Source: Neobacillus massiliamazoniensis (GTDB lineage: Bacteria > Bacillota > Bacilli > Bacillales > Cytobacillaceae). Taken from it: a DNA stretch of 64,000 nucleotides. This document shows, in pieces, positions 16,014 through 23,904 of this stretch. Position 1 is the stretch's first letter. Each line of letters opens with the position of its first letter. The notes under the pieces were generated by a model. That model was not told the DNA's origin. It made no database searches and saw nothing but the letters and a program-made list of their open reading frames with translations. The translations under genes and the position numbers were made by a program. The stretch spans positions 186,001 through 250,000 of the forward strand of contig NZ_CVRB01000001.1 of the NCBI RefSeq assembly GCF_001048695.1, given 5' to 3'.

Positions 16014-16146
16014 GTTTCACACCTTTTTTCTTTTCATCTTCTTTAAGTTTTTCATTAAGTGCTTTCTCCCAGCACTCCTCACAGAAAAAATTTTGATATG
16101 GTGGAACGTAGCTTCCACATTCAACACACTTCTTTGTTCTGTTCAT
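15997..16146 (-). CDS. small zinc-finger phage protein
   Basis: 49 residues with CVECG and CEEC pairs (MNRTKKCVECGSYV, then FFCEECWEKALNEKL), so a small zinc ribbon followed by a charged helix. The gene overlaps the start of the next by about 17 nt. Too short to classify. Confidence 0.55.
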   Translation of the reverse strand: MNRTKKCVECGSYVPPYQNFFCEECWEKALNEKLKEDEKKKGVKHGAKA

Positions 16147-16226
16147 CCAACTCACTCCATTTTTTTGATTTAATGAGCCGTTCTCAGATGGGTTTTAACC
16201 GAGAGTTATATATTCGAAATACGACA

Positions 16227-16481
16227 TTACCTATATTTGATAGAACCGTAAATATCAGCTACTAAAGGAATAAATCCTGCAAGTGTTGTCATTGCTAAGA
16301 AAGTATATTTGTTTTTGACAAATAGATTGTATTTATCGTCATCTTCATCTAATGACATATTTTTTCTTCGTTCTTCAATGTTTTCTTGTGTAAATTTCTT
16401 ATCGATAAAGATAAATTTCAAACCAAAAATAAAACCTACTGAAAGCCAAATGATAAGGCATATTCCTAAATAATAAAGCAA
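16227..16481 (-). CDS. two-TM small membrane protein
   Basis: 84 residues: N-terminal membrane helix YYLGICLIIWLSVGFIFGLKF, an acidic cytoplasmic middle (RRKNMSLDEDDDKYNLF), and a second helix around FLAMTTLAGFIPLVADIYG. RBS AAAGGAGGC is present. No family recognised. Confidence 0.6.
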   Translation of the reverse strand: MLYYLGICLIIWLSVGFIFGLKFIFIDKKFTQENIEERRKNMSLDEDDDKYNLFVKNKYTFLAMTTLAGFIPLVADIYGSIKYR

Positions 16482-16520
16482 AATTAAAAGCCTCCTTTAT
16501 GCCGCATTTTGTGTATAATA

Positions 16521-16715
16521 CTAATCATCTAAAGAAATCATCATTAACCGTTTTTTACCTTTACCACATCTTCTTTGATAAACCGGATAAGTCATATATT
16601 TTAGGAAATCAACTGTTTTATTTGTTTCTCTGCTAATCTCTCTAATCGTTCCTTCCGAGATAAATTGATCGCCCTTATACAATGCGTAAACTCGTTTATG
16701 CCAAGGAATTTTCAA
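16521..16715 (-). CDS. hypothetical phage protein (early operon)
   Basis: 64 residues from a TTG start (GAGGTG 7 nt upstream, inside the end of the previous gene): KIPWHKRVYALYKGDQFISE, then GTIREISRETNKTVDFLKYM. The second part looks like a small helix-turn-helix with strand, as in many Firmicute phage early proteins. A longer frame to 16922 overlaps the zinc-ribbon gene and I reject it. Confidence 0.6.
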   Translation of the reverse strand: MKIPWHKRVYALYKGDQFISEGTIREISRETNKTVDFLKYMTYPVYQRRCGKGKKRLMMISLDD

Positions 16716-16716
16716 A

Positions 16717-16935
16717 TCACTCGCACCTCTTTTCCGAATAACAAGACCCACACAACCCCGGCACCGCAAATCCATTAGGTTTATGGCATTTAGGACACGT
16801 TTCAGAATAAGTTTGCCATTTCCTTGAGCACTTCGGACAATCAAGGTGAACCATTGAACCCTTATGCTTAATGATATGACCGACAGTTTTACATTTTGGG
16901 CAGTGTAGCACTGGTTTAACATTTGTCACGCTCAT
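16717..16935 (-). CDS. multi-zinc-ribbon phage protein
   Basis: 72 residues with three or four Cys pairs: CPKCKTVGHI, CPKCSRKW, CPKCHKPN and CGSC. This is a tandem zinc-ribbon protein that probably binds nucleic acid. It follows the coiled-coil gene with a 4-nt overlap. No catalytic motif. Confidence 0.65.
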   Translation of the reverse strand: MSVTNVKPVLHCPKCKTVGHIIKHKGSMVHLDCPKCSRKWQTYSETCPKCHKPNGFAVPGLCGSCYSEKRCE

Positions 16936-17207
16936 ACGGTTACTTCTCCTTTCAACTGGGCTAGTTCTTGAGCCATTTTCAAATTTTCTTCCGCCATTTC
17001 ATAAAACCTAGTTAAACGGCTATTCTGCTTCATTTCCTTAATTTGCAAAGTTTGTTTCTTAAGCCGTTCTAAAAGGATGGTTTCTTGCAGCTTATATTGT
17101 TCGACCATTTCCACTAAATCCTCAATGGTAACAATCTGTCTTTCGAAAGTGTAATCTTTACCAAGAAGTTGATTAACTTTTCGCAGCAACTGATCTTGAT
17201 TTGCCAT
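16932..17207 (-). CDS. coiled-coil phage protein
   Basis: 91 residues starting at MANQDQLLRKVNQLLG; nearly all heptad-like: IEDLVEMVEQYKLQETILLE, then RLKKQTLQIKEMKQ. It looks like a coiled coil that mediates oligomerisation. GGTGGTTCGACTT lies upstream. Function unknown. Confidence 0.6.
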   Translation of the reverse strand: MANQDQLLRKVNQLLGKDYTFERQIVTIEDLVEMVEQYKLQETILLERLKKQTLQIKEMKQNSRLTRFYEMAEENLKMAQELAQLKGEVTV

Positions 17208-17376
17208 AAGTCGAACCACCTTTCTTTCTCATTTCCGCAATCCAATCTTTACGAGCCTTTTGCTGTTCTAGCCATAATTCCGTTTCCATCGGTCCACATT
17301 CCGGACAACAACTTGTCCGATAGCCAAAACTATTAATCTCGTGGACTTTACGAGTTCCGTTGCATATTTGGCACAT
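17173..17376 (-). CDS. small zinc-finger phage protein
   Basis: 67 residues from MCQICNGTRKVHEINSFGY; CQIC and CCPEC pairs make a DnaJ-type/zinc-ribbon cluster. The C-terminal half is basic. Such genes next to the helicase loader are common in Bacillus phages. Start at 17376 is favoured by the GAGGTG just upstream. Confidence 0.6.
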   Translation of the reverse strand: MCQICNGTRKVHEINSFGYRTSCCPECGPMETELWLEQQKARKDWIAEMRKKGGSTYGKSRSVAAKS

Positions 17377-17384
17377 ATTACACC

Positions 17385-18191
17385 TCATTTAACCGTTTTC
17401 GTTTTGCGGTAATCATCGGTGAATAAATCTATAAATCTAGTTCCTTCGTACATTCGTGAAAAAGCCCTTTGCCCGACAACTTTACTCAAATTTTCCTCAT
17501 CCAAATTGGTTGTCCAAACATTGGCTTGTCCTAACCTGGCATCGAGGATTTCTTTCCATGTTCTTACCGACCAATTAACATCATCAATTTTTGTAGTTTC
17601 GACACCTATATCATCAATGATGAGTAAATCCAGCTTTTTCATTTCTACGAAAATACGTTCAGATGATCCGGAATCAAAGGTTGCTTTAAATTTGTTAAAT
17701 AAATCAACTGATGTAATAAACCCAACTTTGATACCTCTTGCCTTTAACGTCCTTGCAATCGCCTTTGAAATATGGGTCTTTCCTGTACCAGTAGACCCCA
17801 TGATTAAAAGGTTTTTTTCGTCATTAAGCGAATTCTGACTAAAAGCTTGCGTGTAATTAATCGCCTTTTGCTTGGCTTCAGTTGTGCATTTACTTATTGA
17901 GTTATAATTCTTAAATCCGGCCGTCTCTTTTTCAGAAATGAAATACCAATTGGAGATAAGAGCATCAATACGTTTTTGGAACAATTCTTCTGTTACTTGG
18001 TGACTTAATTCCTTCGTTCCGCATCCATTGCAACGCTGAGCTGCTGTTAAACACTCAACAATTTCACCTATTCGATATTCCCATCCGTCAATTGTCATTT
18101 CACCGCATTGAGAGCATTTAAACTTCTTGATTTTAACTTCATCCGTTTTTCCTTTTAGATCAGGACGGATGTTAAAAAGTAAATTCTCCAT
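17385..18191 (-). CDS. DnaC/DnaI-like helicase loader
   Basis: A 268-residue AAA+ ATPase. The N-terminal zinc motif CSQCGEM ... CNGCG (residues 24-60) is followed by Walker A GSTGTGKTHISKAIA near 131, Walker B LLIIDDIGVE near 190, sensor-like WTTNLDEENLS and a late Arg in GQRAFSRMYEGT. It loads the host replicative helicase at the phage origin. It lies just downstream of the DnaD-like gene, a typical pair. Confidence 0.93.
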   Translation of the reverse strand: MENLLFNIRPDLKGKTDEVKIKKFKCSQCGEMTIDGWEYRIGEIVECLTAAQRCNGCGTKELSHQVTEELFQKRIDALISNWYFISEKETAGFKNYNSISKCTTEAKQKAINYTQAFSQNSLNDEKNLLIMGSTGTGKTHISKAIARTLKARGIKVGFITSVDLFNKFKATFDSGSSERIFVEMKKLDLLIIDDIGVETTKIDDVNWSVRTWKEILDARLGQANVWTTNLDEENLSKVVGQRAFSRMYEGTRFIDLFTDDYRKTKTVK

Positions 18192-18220
18192 CCGTCCATT
18201 ACCTAATAATTGACTGAGTG

Positions 18221-19087
18221 CTAGAATGGTAGCTCCTCCTCCAATCGTTTCATTTCCTCAAGTTCGTATTGAGTCAAAGGCTTAATAGAGGATTGTCTCT
18301 TTTTACTTTCTTCGCCCTGATCAAATAACGAGCGTTTACCGTAACTCTTTTGGTTAAGATAACCTTCGAATTTATTTCCGAATAACGTTTCTGGTCGAAG
18401 GTATTTGCACATTTCTTTATCTCTAAGCCATTCTGATACTTTTTTATCAATGACTGTTTTAAAGTCATCAAAAATAAATCCGTCATTCCACCGAGCTTTA
18501 ATTAGGTCTTTTGTTTTCTTAGATGAATACTTGTAGTTTGTGTTTGCTTTTTCATTGAGATAAGAAACGATTTCGGAAAAAGGTATATATATCTTTTCTT
18601 CTTCTTTTTCTTCTTCTTTTTCTTTTTCTTTTTCCCCACGTGTCGTCGACGAGTCGTGGTACGTGTCGTAAACAGCTTGAGAAAACTCATTTAATACTGT
18701 TTCATTTGATATTTGATTCATAACTTCCCACAAAAGAGTCTTGTCTTTAACATCTGTCAATTCCTTTTTGATACAATCTAAGACAGGTTTTCCAGTATTA
18801 TTAAGGTTGTATTTTCCCCAATTCAATATGGCTAACTCTCTTGTTTCAGCATTGTATTTAACGATTTTATGATTATTGATAAAACGATCTAAAAGGCTAT
18901 TTATCGACTCGGATGAATAACCTAAGTCGAAAGCCATTTGTTTTTTTGTTATTTGATAGACACCGATTTGCGTGGTATTAGGATTTGTTAAAAGGTAAAG
19001 ATAGAAGTATTTATCCTCCGGTGTCATTTCTTCCAGTACCTTTGCATCCTGCCAAAATTCGGTATGAACGTATCTAAATTTAGCCAT
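18221..19087 (-). CDS. DnaD-like replisome organizer
   Basis: A 288-residue protein starting at MAKFRYVHTEFWQDAKV (GGGAAGTGA upstream). Residues 1-100 form a winged helix (YFYLYLLTNPNTTQIGVYQIT, FDLGYSSESINSLLDRF). After an extreme Glu/Lys-rich linker near 155-175, the C-terminal VSYLNEKANTNYKYSSKKTK ... ARWNDGFIFDDFKTVIDKKV ... YLRPETLFGNKFEGYLNQ matches the Phg_2220_C domain. It recognises the phage origin and works with the loader. The linker DNA is a polypurine run of GAA/AAG repeats. Confidence 0.92.
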   Translation of the reverse strand: MAKFRYVHTEFWQDAKVLEEMTPEDKYFYLYLLTNPNTTQIGVYQITKKQMAFDLGYSSESINSLLDRFINNHKIVKYNAETRELAILNWGKYNLNNTGKPVLDCIKKELTDVKDKTLLWEVMNQISNETVLNEFSQAVYDTYHDSSTTRGEKEKEKEEEKEEEKIYIPFSEIVSYLNEKANTNYKYSSKKTKDLIKARWNDGFIFDDFKTVIDKKVSEWLRDKEMCKYLRPETLFGNKFEGYLNQKSYGKRSLFDQGEESKKRQSSIKPLTQYELEEMKRLEEELPF

Positions 19088-19172
19088 TTTTTCACTTCCC
19101 TGTTCTAAATCTTTCAAAATCGTGATAGAATAGCGATAAGAATATATTTTTAACGGACCTGATGTTGCAGCA

Positions 19173-19280
19173 TCAGGATTTTTTATTTTCTTTTTTCGCT
19201 CCCATATGTCCGATCAAAGCACCTAAGATAAATGTGGTTAATCCATAACAATAAATTATGAATATCGTATCTAAACTCAT
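19173..19280 (-). CDS. tiny membrane protein
   Basis: 35 residues beginning MSLDTIFIIYCYGLTTFILG, one membrane helix plus a basic tail (GAKKENKK). The ATG overlaps the antirepressor stop as TAATG and has GGAGAG upstream. Probably real; role unknown. Confidence 0.5.
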   Translation of the reverse strand: MSLDTIFIIYCYGLTTFILGALIGHMGAKKENKKS

Positions 19281-19960
19281 TACGACACTCTCCTCGGCAC
19301 CCATGCCTCAATGTATCGAACAGCAGAAAGCATATCCTTGCGCTTTATGTCCTTGTAGCTAGTAACGGCAAAACGGTCGTGGATTTCTCTATGAAGTTCA
19401 CGAAAAAGCTGTTGTATAACGTTTGGGTCGCTTTCAAGTTCGTAAACCTTTTTAGATATACCTTTTTGGATTCTTCGCTGTTCTCCATAATCTAGTGTTA
19501 TCTGGTTCTCGACCATCCCACGAACTTCTTTCACTTCTTCCCTTATAACCACAATTTCTTCTGATGTTTCGATTGAAAGTTTCATAGCTGCTACTAGTTG
19601 TTCTCTTTCGGATAAAACCTTCACTTGCTGTTTTATAGTGTAATAATCATCGACTAATGTGGCATAGGCCTTCCAAGCTTCATCAGTATTTAACGACTTT
19701 GCGTGAAGCCAAGCACCATTTTCTGTCCAAAGATAAAGAATTGAAGCAAACTTTAGGCTGTCGTCAAATTGACGTGACCCTTTGAATTCTCGTAAACCTT
19801 CTCCTGATAAAGCGTAAAAATGCTTACCTTGGACATATCGGTCAGAATTGCGTTGAAAATTTCGATTGATAATTTTGGAATCAGATCCATATGCTTCTGC
19901 CAACTGTTGAGTTGTTAAAACTCTAATACCTTCTCTTTCAATAATTTGTAGTTGATTCAT
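19280..19960 (-). CDS. ORF6N/ORF6C phage antirepressor
   Basis: A 226-residue protein with an ORF6N (KilA-N-related) domain: VLTTQQLAEAYGSDSKIINRNFQRNSDRY ... GKHFYALSGEGLREFK ... LYLWTENGAWLHAKSLNTDEAWKAYATLVDDYY, and a C-terminal ORF6C-like helical domain with QRRIQKGISKKVYELE. Such proteins counteract the phage repressor or control gene expression. It is an early gene downstream of cro and DUF771. Confidence 0.9.
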   Translation of the reverse strand: MNQLQIIEREGIRVLTTQQLAEAYGSDSKIINRNFQRNSDRYVQGKHFYALSGEGLREFKGSRQFDDSLKFASILYLWTENGAWLHAKSLNTDEAWKAYATLVDDYYTIKQQVKVLSEREQLVAAMKLSIETSEEIVVIREEVKEVRGMVENQITLDYGEQRRIQKGISKKVYELESDPNVIQQLFRELHREIHDRFAVTSYKDIKRKDMLSAVRYIEAWVPRRVS

Positions 19961-20053
19961 TTCCTCAACTCCCTATGCATATACTAAATTTTTATACTTT
20001 AATTTGTTCATCATATTTCGCCATTTGACTAAAAAGAGAAGCCTGATTAGGCT

Positions 20054-20365
20054 TTAAGAACCGAAACGTATTTTCATAGCTTCAAATGCAAGCTTCCGAT
20101 TGTAATCATCCAAATAATCGAGGTCCGATAAATTAAATTTGTTCCGCTCGTTGAAAAGATGAAGAGCAAGATTTAACATAATTTTTTCTGAACTAGACCA
20201 AGGTGCTGCGTTTCTTTTTAAGGCTTGGAATTTCACTGTTTCGGCATTCAAATCAAAATACTTGGTGGTAAACACGCTTTTTAGTTTCCAATGATTTTGA
20301 AACAGATGATAAAGCGATGCCCAGTAACGATTCTTTATTAATTGGACTGGAAAAGATTGCGCCAA
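20054..20365 (-). CDS. hypothetical phage protein
   Basis: A 103-residue protein: PVQLIKNRYWASLYHLFQNHW, then AAPWSSSEKIMLNLALHLFN, and YLDDYNRKLAFEAMKIRFG near the end. Mostly helical. Homologues of this type occur widely in Bacillus prophage early regions next to DUF771 genes, as here. No known function. Confidence 0.65.
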   Translation of the reverse strand: MAQSFPVQLIKNRYWASLYHLFQNHWKLKSVFTTKYFDLNAETVKFQALKRNAAPWSSSEKIMLNLALHLFNERNKFNLSDLDYLDDYNRKLAFEAMKIRFGS

Positions 20366-20370
20366 AATAA

Positions 20371-20601
20371 TTACCTCCCAAAAATTTGTACAAAATACTT
20401 TTCCAAAAACTCTTGCATTCTAGCAGCAATAAACATCCATTTTTCTCCACGTTTTTCGGGATAGTAAACAAAACCGCCGTTTTCCAAATCGAGAATTTTC
20501 TTGTAACAAGGTCGGAGCAGGACATTTTCTTTAAGCCAGTCATCTGAGTAGCCGGTTGCCTGCTCCAGATCCTTCATGGTCCACCATATTTTCTTATTCA
20601 T
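20371..20601 (-). CDS. DUF771 family phage protein
   Basis: A 76-residue protein: WWTMKDLEQATGYSDDWLKENVL, a helix-turn-helix of excisionase/DUF771 type, then GGFVYYPEKRGEKWMFIAAR and a C-terminal helix. DUF771 proteins are found in the cro/antirepressor region of Firmicute phages and are likely to bind DNA. A perfect 21-bp repressor-type operator lies just upstream. Confidence 0.8.
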   Translation of the reverse strand: MNKKIWWTMKDLEQATGYSDDWLKENVLLRPCYKKILDLENGGFVYYPEKRGEKWMFIAARMQEFLEKYFVQIFGR

Positions 20602-20610
20602 AGCAATCTC

Positions 20611-20826
20611 TTAACTACAGATTTTCTGTAGTTGTCCCTCAAAAAAAATAATGTCACCAATTCTTACTTTTGTTAACGATACAAATTTCAAAGCAACATC
20701 CATCCGAAACACTTTTCGATACTTTTCATACTGAATATAGGTTTTTTCTGACATACTAAGTTTTTTTGCCATTTCAACTTGGGTAAATCCACCTAATATT
20801 CTTGCTTGTTCAATGGTGTATTTCAC
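20611..20826 (-). CDS. Cro-like XRE regulator
   Basis: 71 residues with a complete HTH_3 fold: ARILGGFTQVEMAKKLSMSEKTYIQYEKYRKVFRMD. It is transcribed divergently from the CI-like gene and is the first gene of the early minus-strand operon, as expected of Cro. An operator palindrome overlaps its 3' end at 20613-20633. GGAGGTGG precedes the start. Confidence 0.88.
   Translation of the reverse strand: MKYTIEQARILGGFTQVEMAKKLSMSEKTYIQYEKYRKVFRMDVALKFVSLTKVRIGDIIFFEGQLQKICS
20613..20633. promoter_or_regulatory. repressor operator inside cro 3' end
   Basis: A perfect 21-bp palindrome with core TACAGATTTTCTGTA, overlapping the last codons of cro just upstream of the DUF771 gene. The same core is in the cro-cI intergenic region, so the same regulator should bind. 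Confidence 0.75.
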
Positions 20827-20856
20827 ACCACCACCTCCTTCTTGGTTTAAACTTAC

Positions 20857-20871
20857 TACAGATTTTCTGTA
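20857..20871. promoter_or_regulatory. repressor operator
   Basis: TACAGATTTTCTGTA, a perfect dyad about 30 bp before cro. Confidence 0.75.
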
Positions 20872-20886
20872 CTTGCAAGCCGAAAA

Positions 20887-20900
20887 TACAGAAAATCTGA
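20887..20900. promoter_or_regulatory. repressor operator (one arm imperfect)
   Basis: TACAGAAAATCTGA, reading as an imperfect copy of the dyad. Confidence 0.6.
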
Positions 20901-20928
20901 AAAAATATCAAAATATCAACTATTTATA

Positions 20929-20966
20929 TACAGAAAAACTGCATAAAACTACAGAAATAGTGTATA
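20929..20966. promoter_or_regulatory. operator half-sites and cI promoter
   Basis: TACAGAAAAACTG and CTACAGAAATAGTGTA, two degenerate copies close to TATACT, a -10-like hexamer 26-30 nt before the cI start. Binding here would make the repressor control its own promoter. Confidence 0.5.
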
Positions 20967-20994
20967 CTAATCAATATAAGGAGGTGAGATAAAG

Positions 20995-21597
20995 ATGAAA
21001 GTCGGAGACAAAATAAAGGAATTACGAAAGCAGCATCGTATGACTCAAGCGGATCTTGCAAAGAAATTAAATGTAGCACCAACAGCAGTATCAGCTTGGG
21101 AGGGAAACCACAATAGGCCTTTAATGGATAAAATAACAATTCTTGCTGATCTGTTTAAAGTCCCAATTACATATTTCTTTGACGTAGAAGACTTAGGCGA
21201 AACGGGAGAATCAGTTTTGCTCCCGATTTACGGAAATATTAGTTGCGGGACAGGTACTGTGGTGTATGAACAGACTGGTGTTTATGAAACCACTCCTAAA
21301 GATTGGTTAAATGGTGGAGAGTATTTCTATCTACGAGCAAAAGGTGATAGCATGATTGGTGCGCGAATTCAAGAAGACGACTTACTTTTAATCAGAAAAC
21401 AAGAAGATGTCGAGAATGGTGAAATAGCTGCTGTTGTTATCGAAGAAGAAGCGCTTTTAAAAAGAGTTTATAAAACAGATAACTCAATCATCTTGCAATC
21501 TGAAAATCCAAAGTATGCTCCGATCATATACAATCCCGAACAAAATAAACTGATCAGGATTGTGGGAAAACTTAAAAAAGTAGTATTAAATTTCTAA
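20995..21597 (+). CDS. CI/LexA-like prophage repressor
   Basis: A 200-residue repressor. Residues 1-62 are an XRE helix-turn-helix (HRMTQADLAKKLNVAPTAVSAWEGNHNRP). The C-terminal S24 peptidase domain has Ser in AKGDSMIGARI and Lys in EEALLKRVYK; a cleavable linker before LLPIYGNISCGTG is expected. RecA-stimulated self-cleavage would induce the prophage during the SOS response. GGAGGTGAG precedes the ATG. Four to five operator copies lie between it and cro. Confidence 0.93.
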   Translation: MKVGDKIKELRKQHRMTQADLAKKLNVAPTAVSAWEGNHNRPLMDKITILADLFKVPITYFFDVEDLGETGESVLLPIYGNISCGTGTVVYEQTGVYETTPKDWLNGGEYFYLRAKGDSMIGARIQEDDLLLIRKQEDVENGEIAAVVIEEEALLKRVYKTDNSIILQSENPKYAPIIYNPEQNKLIRIVGKLKKVVLNF

Positions 21598-21616
21598 CGT
21601 TAGCAATTTAATCTTC

Positions 21617-21645
21617 AAAGGCGGGTAGCTCCCGCCTATCTTTTT
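21617..21645 (+). terminator. terminator after repressor
   Basis: AGGCGGG-TAGCT-CCCGCCT stem followed by ATCTTTTT. Confidence 0.8.
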
Positions 21646-21664
21646 AACGAAAGGAGTAATTATG

Positions 21665-22798
21665 ATGGCCAGTATCCAGAAACTTAAGAACGGCTGGCGA
21701 TATAGAGTATCTTATAAAGAAGGCGATAAATATAAAACAAAAACACAAGGATGTTTTAGAACTAAGCGTGAGTGCGAACTTGCTGCTGCAGAACTAGAAA
21801 AGAAATTACACGTAGGCCAAGACATTTCTGCAGTTGATCAACTGTTTGCCGAATATATACGTAATTGGTTTGAGATTTATAAGAAAGGTAAATACAGTCC
21901 TAAGCACGAATCAGATATTGAACGTTCAGTAAAACTTGTAGAGTTACATTTTGCCGGTGTACGAATGAAAGATCTCACCAGGGATATGTATCAGCGATTT
22001 ATCAATGAATTAGAGCCCCATTATGCTACTGAGACCATTAGAAAAAGGCATTTATACGTCAAAACATGCTTAAAAGACGCAATCGAGGATGGCATTATCA
22101 TAAAGGACCCGACATATAAAGTGATTATAAAAGGACACAAAGAAGAAAAAGCAGAGGTATTAAAATACCTTAATTTCGAAGAACTAAAACACCTTACAAC
22201 AAATACAAAGAAAAACCTAAAATTAAGGTACGTTTCACGATATATCATTCTATTTGCGATTGCAACTGGAGCAAGATTTTCGGAGATTTTAGGGATGACT
22301 TGGGATTGTGTGGACTTTGAGAATCAAGCAATCACGATCAACAAAACTTGGGATGCAAAATACAAAAATGATTTTAGCGATACAAAAAACTATGCTTCAA
22401 AGCGGACAATCACAATAGATAAAAGTACTTGCAATATCCTTAGTAGTTTAAAACACGAACAGAATGTCGCGGCTGCAGAAACAGGTATGAGAAACGAAAA
22501 GAATTTATGTTTTATTAATTCTAAATTTGAGTTGGTCACGAATAATGCTGTAAATAAAACACTTAAGGCTCTTTGTCGAGAAGTTGGAGCCAAACAAATA
22601 ACATGCCACGGCTTAAGGCACACTCACGCCTCCATGCTTCTGTTTAAAGGTGTAAATATAAAATATATCTCTCGCCGTCTTGGACACGGCGATATTGTAA
22701 CAACTTTACAGACCTATTCTCATATTTTAGACGAGATGGAACAAAAAGAGTCACGCCAAGTAGACGTGACCATGCAAGAACTTTTTAGTGCAAAATAA
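21665..22798 (+). CDS. int: phage tyrosine integrase
   Basis: A 377-residue integrase with an AP2-like arm-binding N-terminus (MASIQKLKNGWRYRVSYKEG), a SAM-like core-binding domain near residues 60-155, and the catalytic domain with Arg in ATGARFSEILGMTW, His-x-x-Arg in CHGLRHTHASMLL, His in RRLGHGDIVTT, and Tyr in LQTYSHIL. AAAGGAG lies upstream. It ends 118 nt from the 3' end of selC, so the attachment site is probably in the 3' half of selC. A start one codon earlier (21662) is equally possible. Confidence 0.95.
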   Translation: MASIQKLKNGWRYRVSYKEGDKYKTKTQGCFRTKRECELAAAELEKKLHVGQDISAVDQLFAEYIRNWFEIYKKGKYSPKHESDIERSVKLVELHFAGVRMKDLTRDMYQRFINELEPHYATETIRKRHLYVKTCLKDAIEDGIIIKDPTYKVIIKGHKEEKAEVLKYLNFEELKHLTTNTKKNLKLRYVSRYIILFAIATGARFSEILGMTWDCVDFENQAITINKTWDAKYKNDFSDTKNYASKRTITIDKSTCNILSSLKHEQNVAAAETGMRNEKNLCFINSKFELVTNNAVNKTLKALCREVGAKQITCHGLRHTHASMLLFKGVNIKYISRRLGHGDIVTTLQTYSHILDEMEQKESRQVDVTMQELFSAK

Positions 22799-22916
22799 AT
22801 GCAAAATTTTTTCAAAATCTATCGATTTCTTTAGGATTCTGCCAAAATCCAAAAGATCCGATAACGTTGTTGTATCAATGGTTAAACTAAGTTTACTCAA
22901 ATTGTTTAGGATACTA

Positions 22917-23013
22917 TGGCGGGACTGCGTGGGAATCGAACCCACCAGACCTGGCACGCAGGTCTCAAGCAGTTTTGAAGACTGTGGGGGACACCAGTAC
23001 CCCATTCAGCCCC
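22917..23013 (-). tRNA. selC: tRNA-Sec(UCA)
   Basis: A 97-nt tRNA including an encoded CCA. Acceptor GGGGCTG pairs with CAGTCCC (one G-U), discriminator G. The D arm has a GGGG/CCCC stem, the anticodon stem CAGT/ACTG encloses CTTCAAA with anticodon TCA, the long variable arm AGACCTG/CAGGTCT is diagnostic for the Sec class, and the T stem is GTGGG/CCCAC with loop TTCGATT. The acceptor-plus-T region can be read as 8+5, with a weak A-G mismatch at position 8. The 3' end faces the integrase. Confidence 0.9.
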
Positions 23014-23259
23014 GTGATTGGGAAGAAGGCTTATGTGATGGCGGCTGAATTCGCCGTGGCACAAGTATATCATTAGTAATCATATTACATTGGAAAATAG
23101 GAATCAATAGAAACGGCTTGATTGTCATCTTTTTGTCAAGCTTTTTCCCTTTTTAAAATGCTTTAAATCCTTGCAGGATGAAATTGTCAGCATGACTTGT
23201 CTTCTTTTATATCAAAAGTCTATAATAAAAGGAAATAATAGACTTTGTAGGTGAAACGC
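23014..23259. other. spacer between selC and yneK
   Basis: No gene seen. A T-rich stretch at 23130-23160 might hold a terminator or promoter; nothing convincing. Confidence 0.3.
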
Positions 23260-23685
23260 ATGCTTCATGGTTGGTTTTTATGGTTTATCCTATTTTGGAT
23301 CTTCTTCCTAATTTTTTCGTTTGGGATTGGCGGATATTTTATGTTTCGAAAGTTTTTGAAGAAGATGCCGAAGGAAGACGGAAAATCTGTGATGGATTGG
23401 GAAGAGCATTATGTCAATGAATCATTGTATCTTTGGACCGATGAAACGAAAGCGCTTCTTAACGACCTGGTCAGCCCTGTACCTGAGCTTTTCCGCGATG
23501 TGGCGAAGCATAAAATTGCCGGAAAAATTGGTGAACTAGCCCTAAAAGAAAATGCCCAGGAGATTTCCGAAGGACTCGTCATTCGCGGCTATATTCAAGC
23601 AACGCCAAAGAGAGATCATAAATTTTTACGGAAAAAGCTATTTGATAATAAAATTGATGTTGCCCCTTATGAGCACCTATTTTAA
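23260..23685 (+). CDS. yneK: YneK-like DUF2621 membrane protein
   Basis: About 141 residues starting at MLHGWFLWF (AGGTG upstream). One N-terminal membrane helix (WFILFWIFFLIFSFGIGGYF) is followed by a soluble domain with ESLYLWTDETKALLNDLVSPVPELFRDVAKHKIAGKI typical of DUF2621/YneK. In B. subtilis yneK lies after ccdA-yneI-yneJ; here it is convergent with ccdC at 23950. Function is not known. It is followed by its own terminator and then an odd repeat array. Confidence 0.8.
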   Translation: MLHGWFLWFILFWIFFLIFSFGIGGYFMFRKFLKKMPKEDGKSVMDWEEHYVNESLYLWTDETKALLNDLVSPVPELFRDVAKHKIAGKIGELALKENAQEISEGLVIRGYIQATPKRDHKFLRKKLFDNKIDVAPYEHLF

Positions 23686-23707
23686 CCGTCTTCAATTTGG
23701 ACGGTTT
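23684..23707 (+). terminator. terminator after yneK
   Basis: ACCGTC-TTCAATTT-GGACGGT, then TTTTTAT. Confidence 0.8.
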
Positions 23708-23727
23708 TTATTATATGAAAGTAGATT

Positions 23728-23833
23728 CGCAGATATATTTCATTTTTCGCAGATAATCGACCCAGAATCGCAGATAAAATAGATTTTTCGCAGATATCTT
23801 GGGAATTTACGCAGATAAAATAGTTCGCCAACA
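23728..23833 (+). repeat. array of CGCAGATA every 20-21 bp
   Basis: CGCAGATA or near copies start at 23728, 23748, 23769, 23789 and 23810, with a decayed sixth at 23826. Spacing is 20-21 bp. The intervening bases are A/T rich and not repeated. It follows the yneK terminator and is not in a coding frame. Confidence 0.75.
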
Positions 23834-23904
23834 ATTATTCCCTTCTAAAACAGGTAAACTTAAGACAAAAATATAACTTTTACTGCTAGATTATTAAATT
23901 ACAT

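Noticed and set aside
16717-16922. N-terminal extension of the 16521 gene
   Set aside because: It overlaps a well-formed zinc-ribbon gene; a TTG start at 16715 with GAGGTG fits better.
18580-18690. Long Lys-rich reading frame on the minus strand in another register
   Set aside because: It is a shadow of the polypurine Glu/Lys linker of the DnaD-like gene.
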